From contig NZ_QJJU01000018.1 in NCBI RefSeq assembly GCF_003201655.1, positions 1 through 64,000 of the forward strand: 64,000 bases of DNA, in the 5' to 3' direction. The position numbers and the translations under genes were made by a program. Shown here piece after piece: positions 8,641 through 16,586 of this stretch; position 1 is the stretch's first letter; each line of letters opens with the position of its first letter. This stretch comes from Mycolicibacterium moriokaense. Lineage in GTDB: Bacteria; Actinomycetota; Actinomycetes; Mycobacteriales; Mycobacteriaceae. The notes under the pieces were generated by a model. The model saw only the letters and a list, made by a program, of their open reading frames with translations. It ran no database searches and was not told where the DNA came from.

Positions 8641-9417
8641 TCAGCGCTGCGCCAGGTCGCCCCCGCGGCGACGCACCGTAGCTGCGCATTCGTTACGAAT
8701 CCTCAGCATTTGCGTCGCCGAGTGGCTCGCGCTGCCGATGTCGGCCAGCAGGCACGCTAACGCCCACCGCAAAGGGATGATTCCCAGGCCACCGGCCGAA
8801 TCGAGTGCGGCGTCGGCAACCAATCGCGACCGGTCGACATCGCCCGCGCTGCACAACGCCGCGGCGAGCACCATGTCCGATTTGACCGCGTGCCGTGCCG
8901 AGCCGAGCGCGGCCGCCAGCTCGATGGCGCGTTCGGCGTGGCTGACCGCCGTCGCGCCATCGCCGGTCACCATCGCGAGTTCCGCGAACACCCACGCCAG
9001 CCGGACGGGCAGCCGCGGTGGCAGATCTGTCGTGAGCATCTCGCCCGCGCGCTCGAGCGCAGCTGCCGATGCCGCGAACCGGCCAACGCCGAGCGCGTCG
9101 GCGGCCAGCCCGATGAGGGCGTCCGCAGCGGCCTCGGGGTCCGAACCGGCCACGGCCATCGCCAGGCCGTCCCACCGGCGGGCCCGGTCGTGCCAGCCGA
9201 GCTGCCGCAGGAACGACGCCCTTGTGCTGTGCGCGAGCGATACCAGCTGACCGCCGCGCCGCACCAGGCCGGCCAGGTCGGTCATCGCGCTGCCGTAGTG
9301 GCCCTGTCCGCCTGCCGCGACGGCGCGCAACCACAATTCGTGCGGCGTCGACGCGGACGGCAGCGGCCAACGTTGAGGGTCGTCACCGAAGGCGGCGTTC
9401 GCCAGCACGTTGTTCAT
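8641..9417 (-). CDS. TPR-like helical protein (Rv3415c family)
   Basis: A 258-residue Ala-rich protein built of repeated helix pairs (for example GSAMTDLAGLVRRGGQLVSLAHS, then GRFAASAAALERAGEML), resembling a tetratricopeptide array without strong consensus. It matches in position and size the conserved hypothetical Rv3415c between sigD and whiB3. No catalytic motif, signal peptide or membrane segment is seen. A scaffold or regulatory role is possible but is only inference. It is separated from sigD by 91 bases and reads the same way. Confidence 0.75.
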   Translation of the reverse strand: MNNVLANAAFGDDPQRWPLPSASTPHELWLRAVAAGGQGHYGSAMTDLAGLVRRGGQLVSLAHSTRASFLRQLGWHDRARRWDGLAMAVAGSDPEAAADALIGLAADALGVGRFAASAAALERAGEMLTTDLPPRLPVRLAWVFAELAMVTGDGATAVSHAERAIELAAALGSARHAVKSDMVLAAALCSAGDVDRSRLVADAALDSAGGLGIIPLRWALACLLADIGSASHSATQMLRIRNECAATVRRRGGDLAQR

Positions 9418-9844
9418 CGGAGGGCGACGCTATCAATGCGTCGCGCAAAACCCGGTACCGGCGGGCACGTATTTGAGGTAGGACCGAATTTGCATCGGTT
9501 AACAGTTTGTGCTGGCCATGTTAATTCGATGTCAACCGCCGTCTTGGGCCAGGAAATAATTTGTGCGACACCGCCGGAGCCGATCAGCGAAAACACGAGT
9601 CGTGATCGCACGTCCGGCGTTTCGTTACCACCGATGTCGTTGCCGGCGGGTCGCAAGGATGAACGTGATGTAAATTCTCCGCCTGCGGCTATGTCCATGA
9701 GCACATGTTCGGGCTATTGACGGAATTTCGTGAGTACCCCTACTTTGTGTGCACGAGTAGTCATCGGCGACTTGTGCTCGGTTCGGTTCCACGACTCACG
9801 CAACCGTTCGTTCACGAAATGGGTGTGTAGAGAGGGGTTTTCCA
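9418..9844. promoter_or_regulatory. 427-base intergenic region upstream of whiB3
   Basis: No credible gene is visible here. The stretch is less GC-rich than its neighbours, particularly 9470-9560, which suits a regulatory region for two divergent genes. A small inverted repeat AGTA-CCCC-TACT lies at 9733-9744, about 100 bases before the whiB3 start, and GAGTAG recurs at 9754-9759. WhiB3 in M. tuberculosis has a long upstream control region that binds PhoP and other regulators; whether that applies here is inference. The ribosome site of whiB3 is a weak GAGAGGGG at 9831-9838. Confidence 0.4.
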
Positions 9845-10135
9845 ATGCCACAGCCGCAGCAGCTACCCGGACCCAATGCTGATATCTGGGACTGGCAGAT
9901 CGCCGGCCTCTGCCGGGGCGTCGATTCCGGCATGTTCTTCCATCCCGACGGTGAGCGCGGCAGGGCCCGCGCACAGCGCGAGATGCGTGCCAAGGAGATG
10001 TGCAGACAGTGCCCGGTGATCGCTCAGTGCCGCAGCCACGCGCTCGCGGTCGGCGAGCCTTATGGCATCTGGGGCGGTCTGTCTGAGTCGGAGCGCGAGC
10101 TCTTGCTCAAGCGAGGCATCCGCCGCGCTTCATAG
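9845..10135 (+). CDS. whiB3: Redox-responsive transcriptional regulator WhiB3
   Basis: A 96-residue Wbl protein. The four Fe-S ligands Cys23, Cys53, Cys56 and Cys62 fit C-Xn-C-XX-C-X5-C, and the GIWGG turn plus a basic KRGIRRAS tail form the DNA-binding end. WhiB3 uses a 4Fe-4S cluster to sense oxygen and NO, and in mycobacteria controls lipid synthesis and redox balance through the major sigma factor. Cysteine spacing matches M. tuberculosis WhiB3. It is followed immediately by a strong bidirectional terminator. Confidence 0.95.
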   Translation: MPQPQQLPGPNADIWDWQIAGLCRGVDSGMFFHPDGERGRARAQREMRAKEMCRQCPVIAQCRSHALAVGEPYGIWGGLSESERELLLKRGIRRAS

Positions 10136-10147
10136 GCGCGCAACGAG

Positions 10148-10184
10148 AAGGCCCCACCCCGGCAATGCGGGATGGGGCCTTTTC
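10148..10184. terminator. Bidirectional intrinsic terminator between whiB3 and the DUF4349 gene
   Basis: A GC-rich stem (AAGGCCCCACCCC paired with GGGATGGGGCCTTTT) encloses a short loop and is flanked by A residues on the left and T residues on the right. It lies 13 bases after the whiB3 stop and 4 bases after the end of the opposing lipoprotein gene, so it can end both convergent transcripts. Confidence 0.85.
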
Positions 10185-10187
10185 GCG

Positions 10188-11078
10188 TTACGAACGACGG
10201 GCCTTCGCCAAGCGGACGACTCCGTATACGATTCCCGCCGCAACGGCCAGCGCGCCCAGCCATGGCAGCAGCAGGCCGAGGAACAGAACCAGGTTGCCCA
10301 GCACCGAAACCAACGCGTCCCAACCACGCTCGATCTGACCGGTGAAGCCCTCGTATTTCTGCGGGGCCGGTCCGCCGATCTGCTCGGCGACGAAGGTGAC
10401 GTCGACGGTGCTGTAGTCGATTCGGTCGCCGAGTTGCTCGCGCTGCGCACGCAGGCTGTCCAGATCCGCCTGGCGCTGCGACAAAGCGCCCTCGGCCTTG
10501 ATGAGCGCATCGGGATCCTTGGCGTCGCGCATGATCGCCAGGAGTCGATCCACCGAGGTCTGCAGCGCCTTCATCCTGGCGTCGAGATCGACCCGTTGCG
10601 ACGTCACGTCCTCGGATTTGGTTTCTGCGATCTGCACGGTCCCCAGCGTCTTCAGGTCGCGCACGACGCCGTCGAGTTTCGCGACGGGGACTCGCAGCAC
10701 GATAGAGGTGCGGGCCAAACCCCTGTTGGACCCGGCATCCTCGGAACGACTGTCAACCCGGCCGTCGGCCTTCTCCACGAGGACAGCGGCCTTGTCCGCC
10801 GCCTCAGAGGTATTGGCCACCGTGATGGTCATCGATGCGGTCTTGACGACGTCGCGCTGGGCATCCGTCGGTGGCGGCGCGCCGGGTGGCGGCCCGAACT
10901 CCGGTGCCGACGCGGTGACGCCGTCCTTCATGGCCACCGTCGGGGCCGTCATGTCGCCGGCGTGTGCCGGGCTGTTGCCGTGCGATCCCGAGCATGCCGT
11001 CAGCACACCCAGCACGGCGATTCCCGCCAACGCTGTGGCCCACCAGCTGCGGTTCAACTTGTTCGGCATCTGGTTCAT
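10188..11078 (-). CDS. DUF4349 lipoprotein
   Basis: A 296-residue exported protein with a lipobox (VLTACSGS) after a hydrophobic N-terminus. The middle carries the DUF4349 domain: VVKTASMTITVANTSEA, a RVDSRSED segment, and an EDVTSQRVDLDARMKAL helix leading into a coiled coil (~150-210). A transmembrane helix close to the C-terminus ends with basic residues (RLAKARRS). Such proteins are thought to be envelope-spanning or membrane-anchored, with unknown function. ATG 11078 fits the signal peptide and has an AAGG ribosome site; further upstream starts would give a long unrelated leader. Confidence 0.82.
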   Translation of the reverse strand: MNQMPNKLNRSWWATALAGIAVLGVLTACSGSHGNSPAHAGDMTAPTVAMKDGVTASAPEFGPPPGAPPPTDAQRDVVKTASMTITVANTSEAADKAAVLVEKADGRVDSRSEDAGSNRGLARTSIVLRVPVAKLDGVVRDLKTLGTVQIAETKSEDVTSQRVDLDARMKALQTSVDRLLAIMRDAKDPDALIKAEGALSQRQADLDSLRAQREQLGDRIDYSTVDVTFVAEQIGGPAPQKYEGFTGQIERGWDALVSVLGNLVLFLGLLLPWLGALAVAAGIVYGVVRLAKARRS

Positions 11079-11172
11079 GATCACCAACCTTGCCATCGGC
11101 TGTGAGGCCCGACCATTACCCCAGCTCAAGGGCCCGACGCCGCCGGCTGTGGGCAAACGGGGCGATTCACCG

Positions 11173-12093
11173 CTACGCCAGCAGCGGCCTAAGCGCCTCG
11201 CCCACCGTCGTGACGACACCCGGCGTGTAGCCGTGAGTGGGCAGATTGACGATCACGCCGTTGACGCCGACGTCGAACACGTTGGTCTTTATCTGCTCAG
11301 CCACCTGTTCGGCGGTGCCCCGCACGACGCGACCGCCCATCGGCTGGGCGACCTCGCGTCCGGCGGCGTGGCCGTCGAGCACGACGGTCAGCAGCGTCGA
11401 GGTTTCCAGCGTCGAAGGATCGCGCCCGGCTTCATCGCAACGCTGCTTGAGCACATCTAGCTTGCGGCGCAGCTCTGACATCGGTGTGATCAGGTTGAGG
11501 TGATCGGCGTAGCGAGCGGCCAACCTGAATGTCTTCTTCTCGCCGCTGCCGCCGAGCATGACAGGGATGTGGTCGCGGTAGCGGGGCTCGTTGATCGCAC
11601 TCTCGGTGTGATACCACTTCCCGGAGAACGTCGGCCGCTCGCCGCGCAGCATCGGGAGGATGATCTGCAGCGCTTCCTCGAGCTTCTCGAATCGCTCTGT
11701 GAACGTGCCGAATTCGAAGCCCAGTTGCTGATGTTCGAGTTCGAACCAGCCGGCGCCGACACCGAGGATCGCCCGGCCACCGCTGACTACGTCCAGCGTC
11801 GAGATGGCCTTGGCGAGCAGAGTCGGGTTGCGGTAGGTATTGCCGGTTACCAACGTCGACAGCTGGATCTTCTCGGTCGCGGTCGCCAACGCGCCGAGCG
11901 CGGTGTACGCCTCGAGCATCGGCTCGTCTGGTTCGCCCAGCGTTGGCAGTTGATAGAAGTGATCCATCACCAACACCGTGTCGAAGCCGGCGGCCTCCGC
12001 CTCCTTTGCCTGCGCCGTCACGGCCGGAAAGAGTTCGGCGACAGGGGCACCGTAGGAGAAGTTGGGAATCTGCAGTCCGAGACGAATGGTCAC
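11173..12093 (-). CDS. LLM-class F420-dependent oxidoreductase
   Basis: A ~306-residue TIM-barrel luciferase-like protein. It starts TIRLGLQIPNFSYG and contains the EAEAAGFDTVLVMDHFYQLP segment, the ALGALATATEKIQLSTLVTGNTYRNP strand-helix region and a VVSGGRAILGVGAGW motif. These are typical of F420-dependent actinobacterial enzymes (TIGR03560-like). It probably oxidises or reduces a small organic substrate with F420; the substrate is unknown. The GTG at 12093 begins the conserved region; a TTG at 12108 is an alternative. It is divergent from the kinase gene. Confidence 0.82.
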   Translation of the reverse strand: MTIRLGLQIPNFSYGAPVAELFPAVTAQAKEAEAAGFDTVLVMDHFYQLPTLGEPDEPMLEAYTALGALATATEKIQLSTLVTGNTYRNPTLLAKAISTLDVVSGGRAILGVGAGWFELEHQQLGFEFGTFTERFEKLEEALQIILPMLRGERPTFSGKWYHTESAINEPRYRDHIPVMLGGSGEKKTFRLAARYADHLNLITPMSELRRKLDVLKQRCDEAGRDPSTLETSTLLTVVLDGHAAGREVAQPMGGRVVRGTAEQVAEQIKTNVFDVGVNGVIVNLPTHGYTPGVVTTVGEALRPLLA

Positions 12094-12194
12094 GCCCTCG
12101 TTCAACAACCGGTCGGTGCGATTGGATTCCCCTCGGCTCCTCGACGCACAGTACTGGAGCGAATCGAAAGGAGGCGGCGCTGATTTGTAGGCTC

Positions 12195-13973
12195 ATGGAC
12201 ATGCCGTTCAACAACGGCGAGGAATTCGCCGGCTATGTGATCGAGCGGTTGCTTGGCCGTGGTGGGATGGGTGAGGTTTACCTCGTCCAGCATCCCCGGC
12301 TGCCTCGTCAAGACGCGCTCAAAATCCTGACCGCGGCCGCAACGGGCGACGGGGAGTTTCGGGCGCGATTCATTCGCGAGGCTGAATTGGCCGCGACGCT
12401 GTGGCACCCACACATCGTCGGTGTCCTCGATCGCGGCGAGTTCAACGGTCGGCTCTGGATCTCGATGGACTACGTGGACGGCACTGACGCCGGTCGACTG
12501 ATTCGAGAGCACTATCCGAATGGCATGCCGGAACAGGACGTCGGTGAGATCGTGACAGCGGTGGCCGATGCGCTCGACTTCGGCCACGAGCGTCGACTGC
12601 TCCACCGCGACGTCAAGCCTGAGAACATCCTCGTGACCGCCACTGACGGGCATAGGCGCAGGGTGTTACTCACCGACTTCGGCATCGCTCGCAGAATTGA
12701 TGACGTCAGCAACCTCACTGACGACAACGTTGCCGTGGGAACGATCAGTTACGTGGCTCCTGAACAACTGTTGGGCAAGCCGCTTGACGGCCGAGCGGAT
12801 CAATATGCGTTGGCTGCCACCACCTTTCACCTACTGACCGGCGCACCACCCTTTGACGATCCGAACCGCGCTGTCGTCATCAGTCACCACCTTCACATGC
12901 CGCCACCTCGGATATCGGACCACCGAGCCGATCTCGCGCACCTCGACGCCGTGCTCGCACGGGCGCTGGCCAAAGACCCCAGCGAGCGATACCCAACCTG
13001 CCTGGACTTCGCCCGAGCCCTCACGCAGCAGGGCCCACGCCCCGAAGCTACGCCACCGCATCCCGAATCCGATTCACAGACAACGGGATCGGGCGACCGT
13101 CCACCCACGCAGCGTCTCGAGCGTTTGGTCGTTCACGGGACAGCGCGCGGTGTACGGCCAAACGCGGCCGGGGCCTTGTCGTTTCAGCTGGTGCCACATG
13201 ACCCCATAGGCAAGGGGCGCGCTCCTTTTCCGGTCGAGATACAAACGCAATTCGTAGCGGGTCAGCTCACAGATGGAGATGAGGTCGAGGTCAGCGGTGT
13301 CTGGGACGGCAGCATCCTCGACGCAGACACGATCGTCACCTTTTCAGCCGGAGCTCGCGCTAAGCGACCGCGGTCCAAGGTCCGTGCCAAACCGCCGCGC
13401 GAGAAGGGCCCGAAAAGCAGGAAGGTCCGGATTGCACTCGGCGCACTCGCCGGTGTGATCGTGTTGACCGTCGGTGCGGTTCTGTATTTCACCGACGGAT
13501 TCGGCCTCTGGACTCGCCCAGGACCAATCGTCAAACCTGTGAGCGCGACAGTGTTCTCGCCCAGCGGCGCCCCGGACAATCCGCGGGATGCCGACAAGGC
13601 GATCGACGGCAACCCAGACACGGGGTGGTCCACCGTCACCTATAAGGACGCCGTCCCGTTCCCGAATTTCGTCGAGGGAGAGGGACTGCTACTACACCTT
13701 TCCGAGCCGACCGCGCTCAGCGCGGTGACGCTCGACGTGTCCAGCACAGGAACAGAGGTACAGATCCGCTCTTCGCCCACCGAGAACCCAACCAAGTTGA
13801 GCGACACAACCGAGCTGACCTCCACGACGCCACTTCAGCAGGGGCACAACCGCATAGAAGTGCACGACCGGACCGAGACGTCCAACGTGCTGGTGTGGAT
13901 CACCAAATTGGGCACGACCAATGGCGAGAGCCGGGCGGAAATATCCGACATCACACTGCAGGCAGCTGCGTAG
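12195..13973 (+). CDS. Membrane Ser/Thr protein kinase with extracellular MurJ-like (discoidin-type) domain
   Basis: A 592-residue kinase. The kinase domain (about 12-275) has a GRGGMGEV glycine loop (21-28), Lys43, HRD 137-139, Lys141, Asn144, DFG 161-163 and APE 188-190, so it should be active. After a linker, a small beta-rich domain (~308-385) precedes a basic stretch and one transmembrane helix (~412-432). The extracellular part (~448-590) resembles the beta-sandwich at the end of mycobacterial MviN/MurJ: SATVFSPSGAPDNP, AIDGNPDTGWST, PFPNFVEGEGLLL, VLVWITKLG. The ATG at 12195 lacks a good ribosome site; AAGGAGG at 12168-12174 sits near an in-frame CTG at 12180, or ATG 12201 could serve. 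Confidence 0.88.
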   Translation: MDMPFNNGEEFAGYVIERLLGRGGMGEVYLVQHPRLPRQDALKILTAAATGDGEFRARFIREAELAATLWHPHIVGVLDRGEFNGRLWISMDYVDGTDAGRLIREHYPNGMPEQDVGEIVTAVADALDFGHERRLLHRDVKPENILVTATDGHRRRVLLTDFGIARRIDDVSNLTDDNVAVGTISYVAPEQLLGKPLDGRADQYALAATTFHLLTGAPPFDDPNRAVVISHHLHMPPPRISDHRADLAHLDAVLARALAKDPSERYPTCLDFARALTQQGPRPEATPPHPESDSQTTGSGDRPPTQRLERLVVHGTARGVRPNAAGALSFQLVPHDPIGKGRAPFPVEIQTQFVAGQLTDGDEVEVSGVWDGSILDADTIVTFSAGARAKRPRSKVRAKPPREKGPKSRKVRIALGALAGVIVLTVGAVLYFTDGFGLWTRPGPIVKPVSATVFSPSGAPDNPRDADKAIDGNPDTGWSTVTYKDAVPFPNFVEGEGLLLHLSEPTALSAVTLDVSSTGTEVQIRSSPTENPTKLSDTTELTSTTPLQQGHNRIEVHDRTETSNVLVWITKLGTTNGESRAEISDITLQAAA

Positions 13974-14008
13974 CATCACTGGACGACATCTCTTCAATGG
14001 AGGCGACG

Positions 14009-14893
14009 ATGCGCACACCGGCGCGCGATCTAGCTGCTGCCCTCGAACCCTTCGCCGGCCAGGTCTACTTCTCTGCGGAATGCCACAAGAACTACTCATC
14101 GCTCGGGTTCGCGGCATCGCCCGCGAAGATGGGCGACGTCGCACTTCCCGACGGGCCCGCCTACTTCTGCTCGCGTGGTTCGGTCTTGGGTCAGGTGCCC
14201 GGCGAGGTGGTCAGCGCCGCGTTCGGCGTCTTCAATCCAGCGGTCGTCGTACCTGCAGTTGCCTACGGGTGGACGCTGACCGATGCCGCGACGATCGAGA
14301 AGGCCCGCGCAGACGGCGCCGTCGCGCAGTTGCGACGGATACTGGGCGATGAGCCCGAGGGCTCGGCCCGCGCCGTCGATCTGTTGCGTGAGGCCAACAC
14401 CGGGCTGCGGCCCGAGGGGCACGCGCTCTTCGCTGGGCTGCTGTCCCAAGCGCTGCCCGACTCACCCCTTGGCGAAGCCTGGCGGTTGGCAGATCAGCTT
14501 CGCGAGTACCGGGGCGACTCGCACATCGCGGCGTGGCTCAGCTCGGGGTTCGACGCCACCGAGATCGGGCTTCTCACGGAGCTCTATTGGGGCTTGCCGC
14601 TGCGCACGTACGTGCGGTCCCGGGCATGGTCGTCCAGCGACCTCGACGCGGCCGAGACACGGCTCGTCGAGCGCGGGCTGATCGCAGACGGGGCCTTCAC
14701 CGATGAGGGGCGCACTGTCCGCGAACAGATCGAGATCAACACAGACCAGGCGTGCGAACCGATCGTCGCCAACCTCGGCCCCCGGCTCGGCGAGCTCGTT
14801 CGCATACTCTCCGGCTGGAGCGCCGCCATCCAGGCGGCCGGCGGCTACCCCCAGGCAGGTCCCCACGACCTCGCCGGTCTCGTTCGGCGCTAA
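14009..14893 (+). CDS. SCO6745-family protein
   Basis: A 294-residue cytoplasmic protein of the actinobacterial SCO6745 family: an N-terminal helical domain with ECHKNYSSLGF, AYFCSRGSVLGQVPGEVVSAAFGVFNP and a WTLTDAATIEKAR helix, then a C-terminal winged-helix-like half (~195-250) with RLVERGLIADGAFTDEGRTVREQIE. The family has no established reaction. The ATG at 14009 has GGAGG five bases upstream; an ATG at 13997 is in frame but lacks one. It follows the kinase gene by 35 bases on the same strand. Confidence 0.8.
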   Translation: MRTPARDLAAALEPFAGQVYFSAECHKNYSSLGFAASPAKMGDVALPDGPAYFCSRGSVLGQVPGEVVSAAFGVFNPAVVVPAVAYGWTLTDAATIEKARADGAVAQLRRILGDEPEGSARAVDLLREANTGLRPEGHALFAGLLSQALPDSPLGEAWRLADQLREYRGDSHIAAWLSSGFDATEIGLLTELYWGLPLRTYVRSRAWSSSDLDAAETRLVERGLIADGAFTDEGRTVREQIEINTDQACEPIVANLGPRLGELVRILSGWSAAIQAAGGYPQAGPHDLAGLVRR

Positions 14894-15054
14894 CAAGTCG
14901 AGGTGGTCGCTGGGTCGAGGCCGAAGACCTTGACTGGGGCCGACTTTCCCTTTAGTTCGTGTGATCCCCGGTCGGTGAGTGCGGGTGGTCGAGACGCCAG
15001 GACGTCGACGCACTGATCGGTAAGCAGGATCGCGTCGCCGGTGGGCCCAACTCC
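14890..15054 (-). pseudogene. C-terminal remnant of a class III adenylate/guanylate cyclase
   Basis: On the minus strand the ~54 codons read GVGPTGDAILLTDQCVDVL, then RPPALTDRGSHELKGKSAPVKVFGLDP and end at TAG (14892-14890). This is the ordered tail of a class III cyclase: GDAILLT, then DRGxHxLKGKxxPVxVF. The catalytic core that should precede it is absent; that space is occupied by the phytanoyl-CoA dioxygenase-like gene ending at 15059. No start codon or ribosome site exists, so this is a decayed 3' fragment. It fills the gap between the SCO6745 gene and the PhyH gene and shares the last bases of the SCO6745 stop region. Confidence 0.6.
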
Positions 15055-15058
15055 AGAG

Positions 15059-15826
15059 TCAGCTGGGCTCGACGAGGTGTCGGGGGTCGCGGCCGTCCAC
15101 GTATCCGATGAAAGGTGGGTAGATCCCGTAACCGAGGAGGGATTGCACCCGCGGCGAGTACCTCGAAGCGAGTTCGGGTGGCACCGCCAACGTCATCGTC
15201 TCGATGGGCCGGACCCACGGTTCGCAGAACTGAGGTGTGATCCCCAAGCGGACAGTATCGCTGGTGTTGGCGCCGCCGCGGTGATAGGTGCTGCCGAGAA
15301 ACACCAGGACCGAGCCAGCGCTCATTTCGATGGTGCGGATCCTAGGGTCGTCCGGATCAGGGGTTTCGTTGCCCCAGGTGTGGCTGCCAGGGAGAACCTC
15401 GGTCGCGCCGTTGTCGGCCGTGAAGTCGTCGATCGCCCAAACCGCAGATACCCCGAGGTGCTGGCGGGGCCGCGGCATGGCGCAGTACCCGTCGTCGCAG
15501 TGCAGCTCCTGCGCAGTCTCTCCGGGATGGACGTTGATCGCGATGTGCGCCGAGAGTAGATAGTCAGGGTGCAGCAGCTGGTCGAGGAGCGCGACGAGGG
15601 CAGGGTGCGTTACCAGGTCCGCTGTCGCTGGCGCCTTGGCGAGCAGCGCGTACACCCGCTGGGAGTGGTGGCCTTCGAACTCGTTGCGGCCGAACGGCAT
15701 CGAAGCCAGTATCGGCGCCAGCTCGCCGCGGATGCCCTCCACTTCGCGCGGGCTCAGCGCATCGCGGACCACCGTGTAGCCCTCGCCCCGGATCTGCTCG
15801 AGTGACGAATTCAGCGCGTCCGACAT
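15059..15826 (-). CDS. Phytanoyl-CoA dioxygenase (PhyH) family protein
   Basis: A 255-residue Fe(II)/2-oxoglutarate oxygenase. The metal triad is visible as H109-x-D111 (ELHCDD) and the distal His182 (STYHRGGAN). The surrounding motifs (SAVWAIDDFTADNGATEVLPGSH) are typical of PhyH hydroxylases acting on acyl-CoA or small-molecule substrates. The substrate is unknown. It is transcribed divergently from a TetR regulator across a 53-base gap packed with TTCTAG half-sites, so repression by that regulator is likely. Confidence 0.87.
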   Translation of the reverse strand: MSDALNSSLEQIRGEGYTVVRDALSPREVEGIRGELAPILASMPFGRNEFEGHHSQRVYALLAKAPATADLVTHPALVALLDQLLHPDYLLSAHIAINVHPGETAQELHCDDGYCAMPRPRQHLGVSAVWAIDDFTADNGATEVLPGSHTWGNETPDPDDPRIRTIEMSAGSVLVFLGSTYHRGGANTSDTVRLGITPQFCEPWVRPIETMTLAVPPELASRYSPRVQSLLGYGIYPPFIGYVDGRDPRHLVEPS

Positions 15827-15828
15827 CT

Positions 15829-15858
15829 CTAGAAAGATATTCTAGATGAATATTCTAG
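15829..15858. promoter_or_regulatory. Candidate TetR operator between phyH-like and tetR genes
   Basis: CTAGAA (15829-15834) is followed after 5 bases by its exact complement-inverse TTCTAG (15840-15845), and ATATTCTAG occurs twice as a direct repeat (15837-15845 and 15850-15858). The three half-sites fill most of the 53-base divergent intergenic region, so a regulator bound here would cover both promoters. The neighbouring TetR protein is the obvious candidate. Confidence 0.65.
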
Positions 15859-15879
15859 TCAAGCCTGGAGTGGCCAGCT

Positions 15880-16500
15880 ATGGTGGCCGTGATGGTCAGC
15901 GCCCCGAACACCGAAACGCCACGACGGCAAACGATCTTGGCGGCGGCGCTGACCTGTTTCCTGCGCACTGGCGTGACGGGTACCACGATCGACGCCGTCC
16001 AACGGGAGTCCGGCGCCAGCGTCGGCAGCATCTACCACTTCTTCGGAAGCAAGGAAGGCGTGGCCGCGGAGCTATACCTGGACACTCTGCGCGACTACTT
16101 CGACACCTATCTCGCGGCGCTACAAAGCAGCCGCAGCGCCCGCGCGGGTATCCAAGGCTCCGTACGGGCGCACTTGAATTGGGTTGTGACGCATGAAGAC
16201 CGAGCCAAGTACCTGTTTCATTGCCAAGAGTTTGAAGTCATCGAAGAGTCGCTGCCTGCAATCGCTCGCCTACGCGAGGACTTCTACCACCAGGCCAACG
16301 TATGGCTGGCACCCCACGTCGAACACGGCCGGATCAAGTCGCTGTCGCCCAGGCTGTGCCAAGCATTGTGGATGGGGCCGAGTGTCGAGTACGCCCGACT
16401 CTGGCTCGCCCGCTCAGGCGATCGCTTCGACATCCTCGACGCCCAAACCGCGCTCGCCCGAGCGGCATGGGATTCGGTACGGGGACGTGCAGCGCGCTGA
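15880..16500 (+). CDS. TetR/AcrR-family transcriptional regulator
   Basis: A 206-residue regulator. The N-terminal helix-turn-helix (about 15-62) shows ILAAALTCFLRTGVTGTTIDAVQRESGASVGSIYHFFGSKEGV, the standard TetR pattern; the C-terminal ligand domain is helical. It probably represses itself and the divergent PhyH-like oxygenase through the TTCTAG sites at 15829-15858. The ligand is unknown, but the context suggests an acyl-CoA or lipid-like effector. Starts at ATG 15880 or at a second in-frame ATG four codons later. Confidence 0.9.
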   Translation: MVAVMVSAPNTETPRRQTILAAALTCFLRTGVTGTTIDAVQRESGASVGSIYHFFGSKEGVAAELYLDTLRDYFDTYLAALQSSRSARAGIQGSVRAHLNWVVTHEDRAKYLFHCQEFEVIEESLPAIARLREDFYHQANVWLAPHVEHGRIKSLSPRLCQALWMGPSVEYARLWLARSGDRFDILDAQTALARAAWDSVRGRAAR

Positions 16501-16586
16501 TTGCATGCGATGAAACCCACAGGGGCTAACGCGGCGCGACGGTCTGCGCGAGAATGATTCATCCGTCCCACATGGAGCTCACCACC

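Noticed and set aside
9714..9974. Minus-strand open frames overlapping whiB3 and its upstream region
   Set aside because: Arg-rich shadow frames without ribosome sites; whiB3 on the plus strand explains the overlap.
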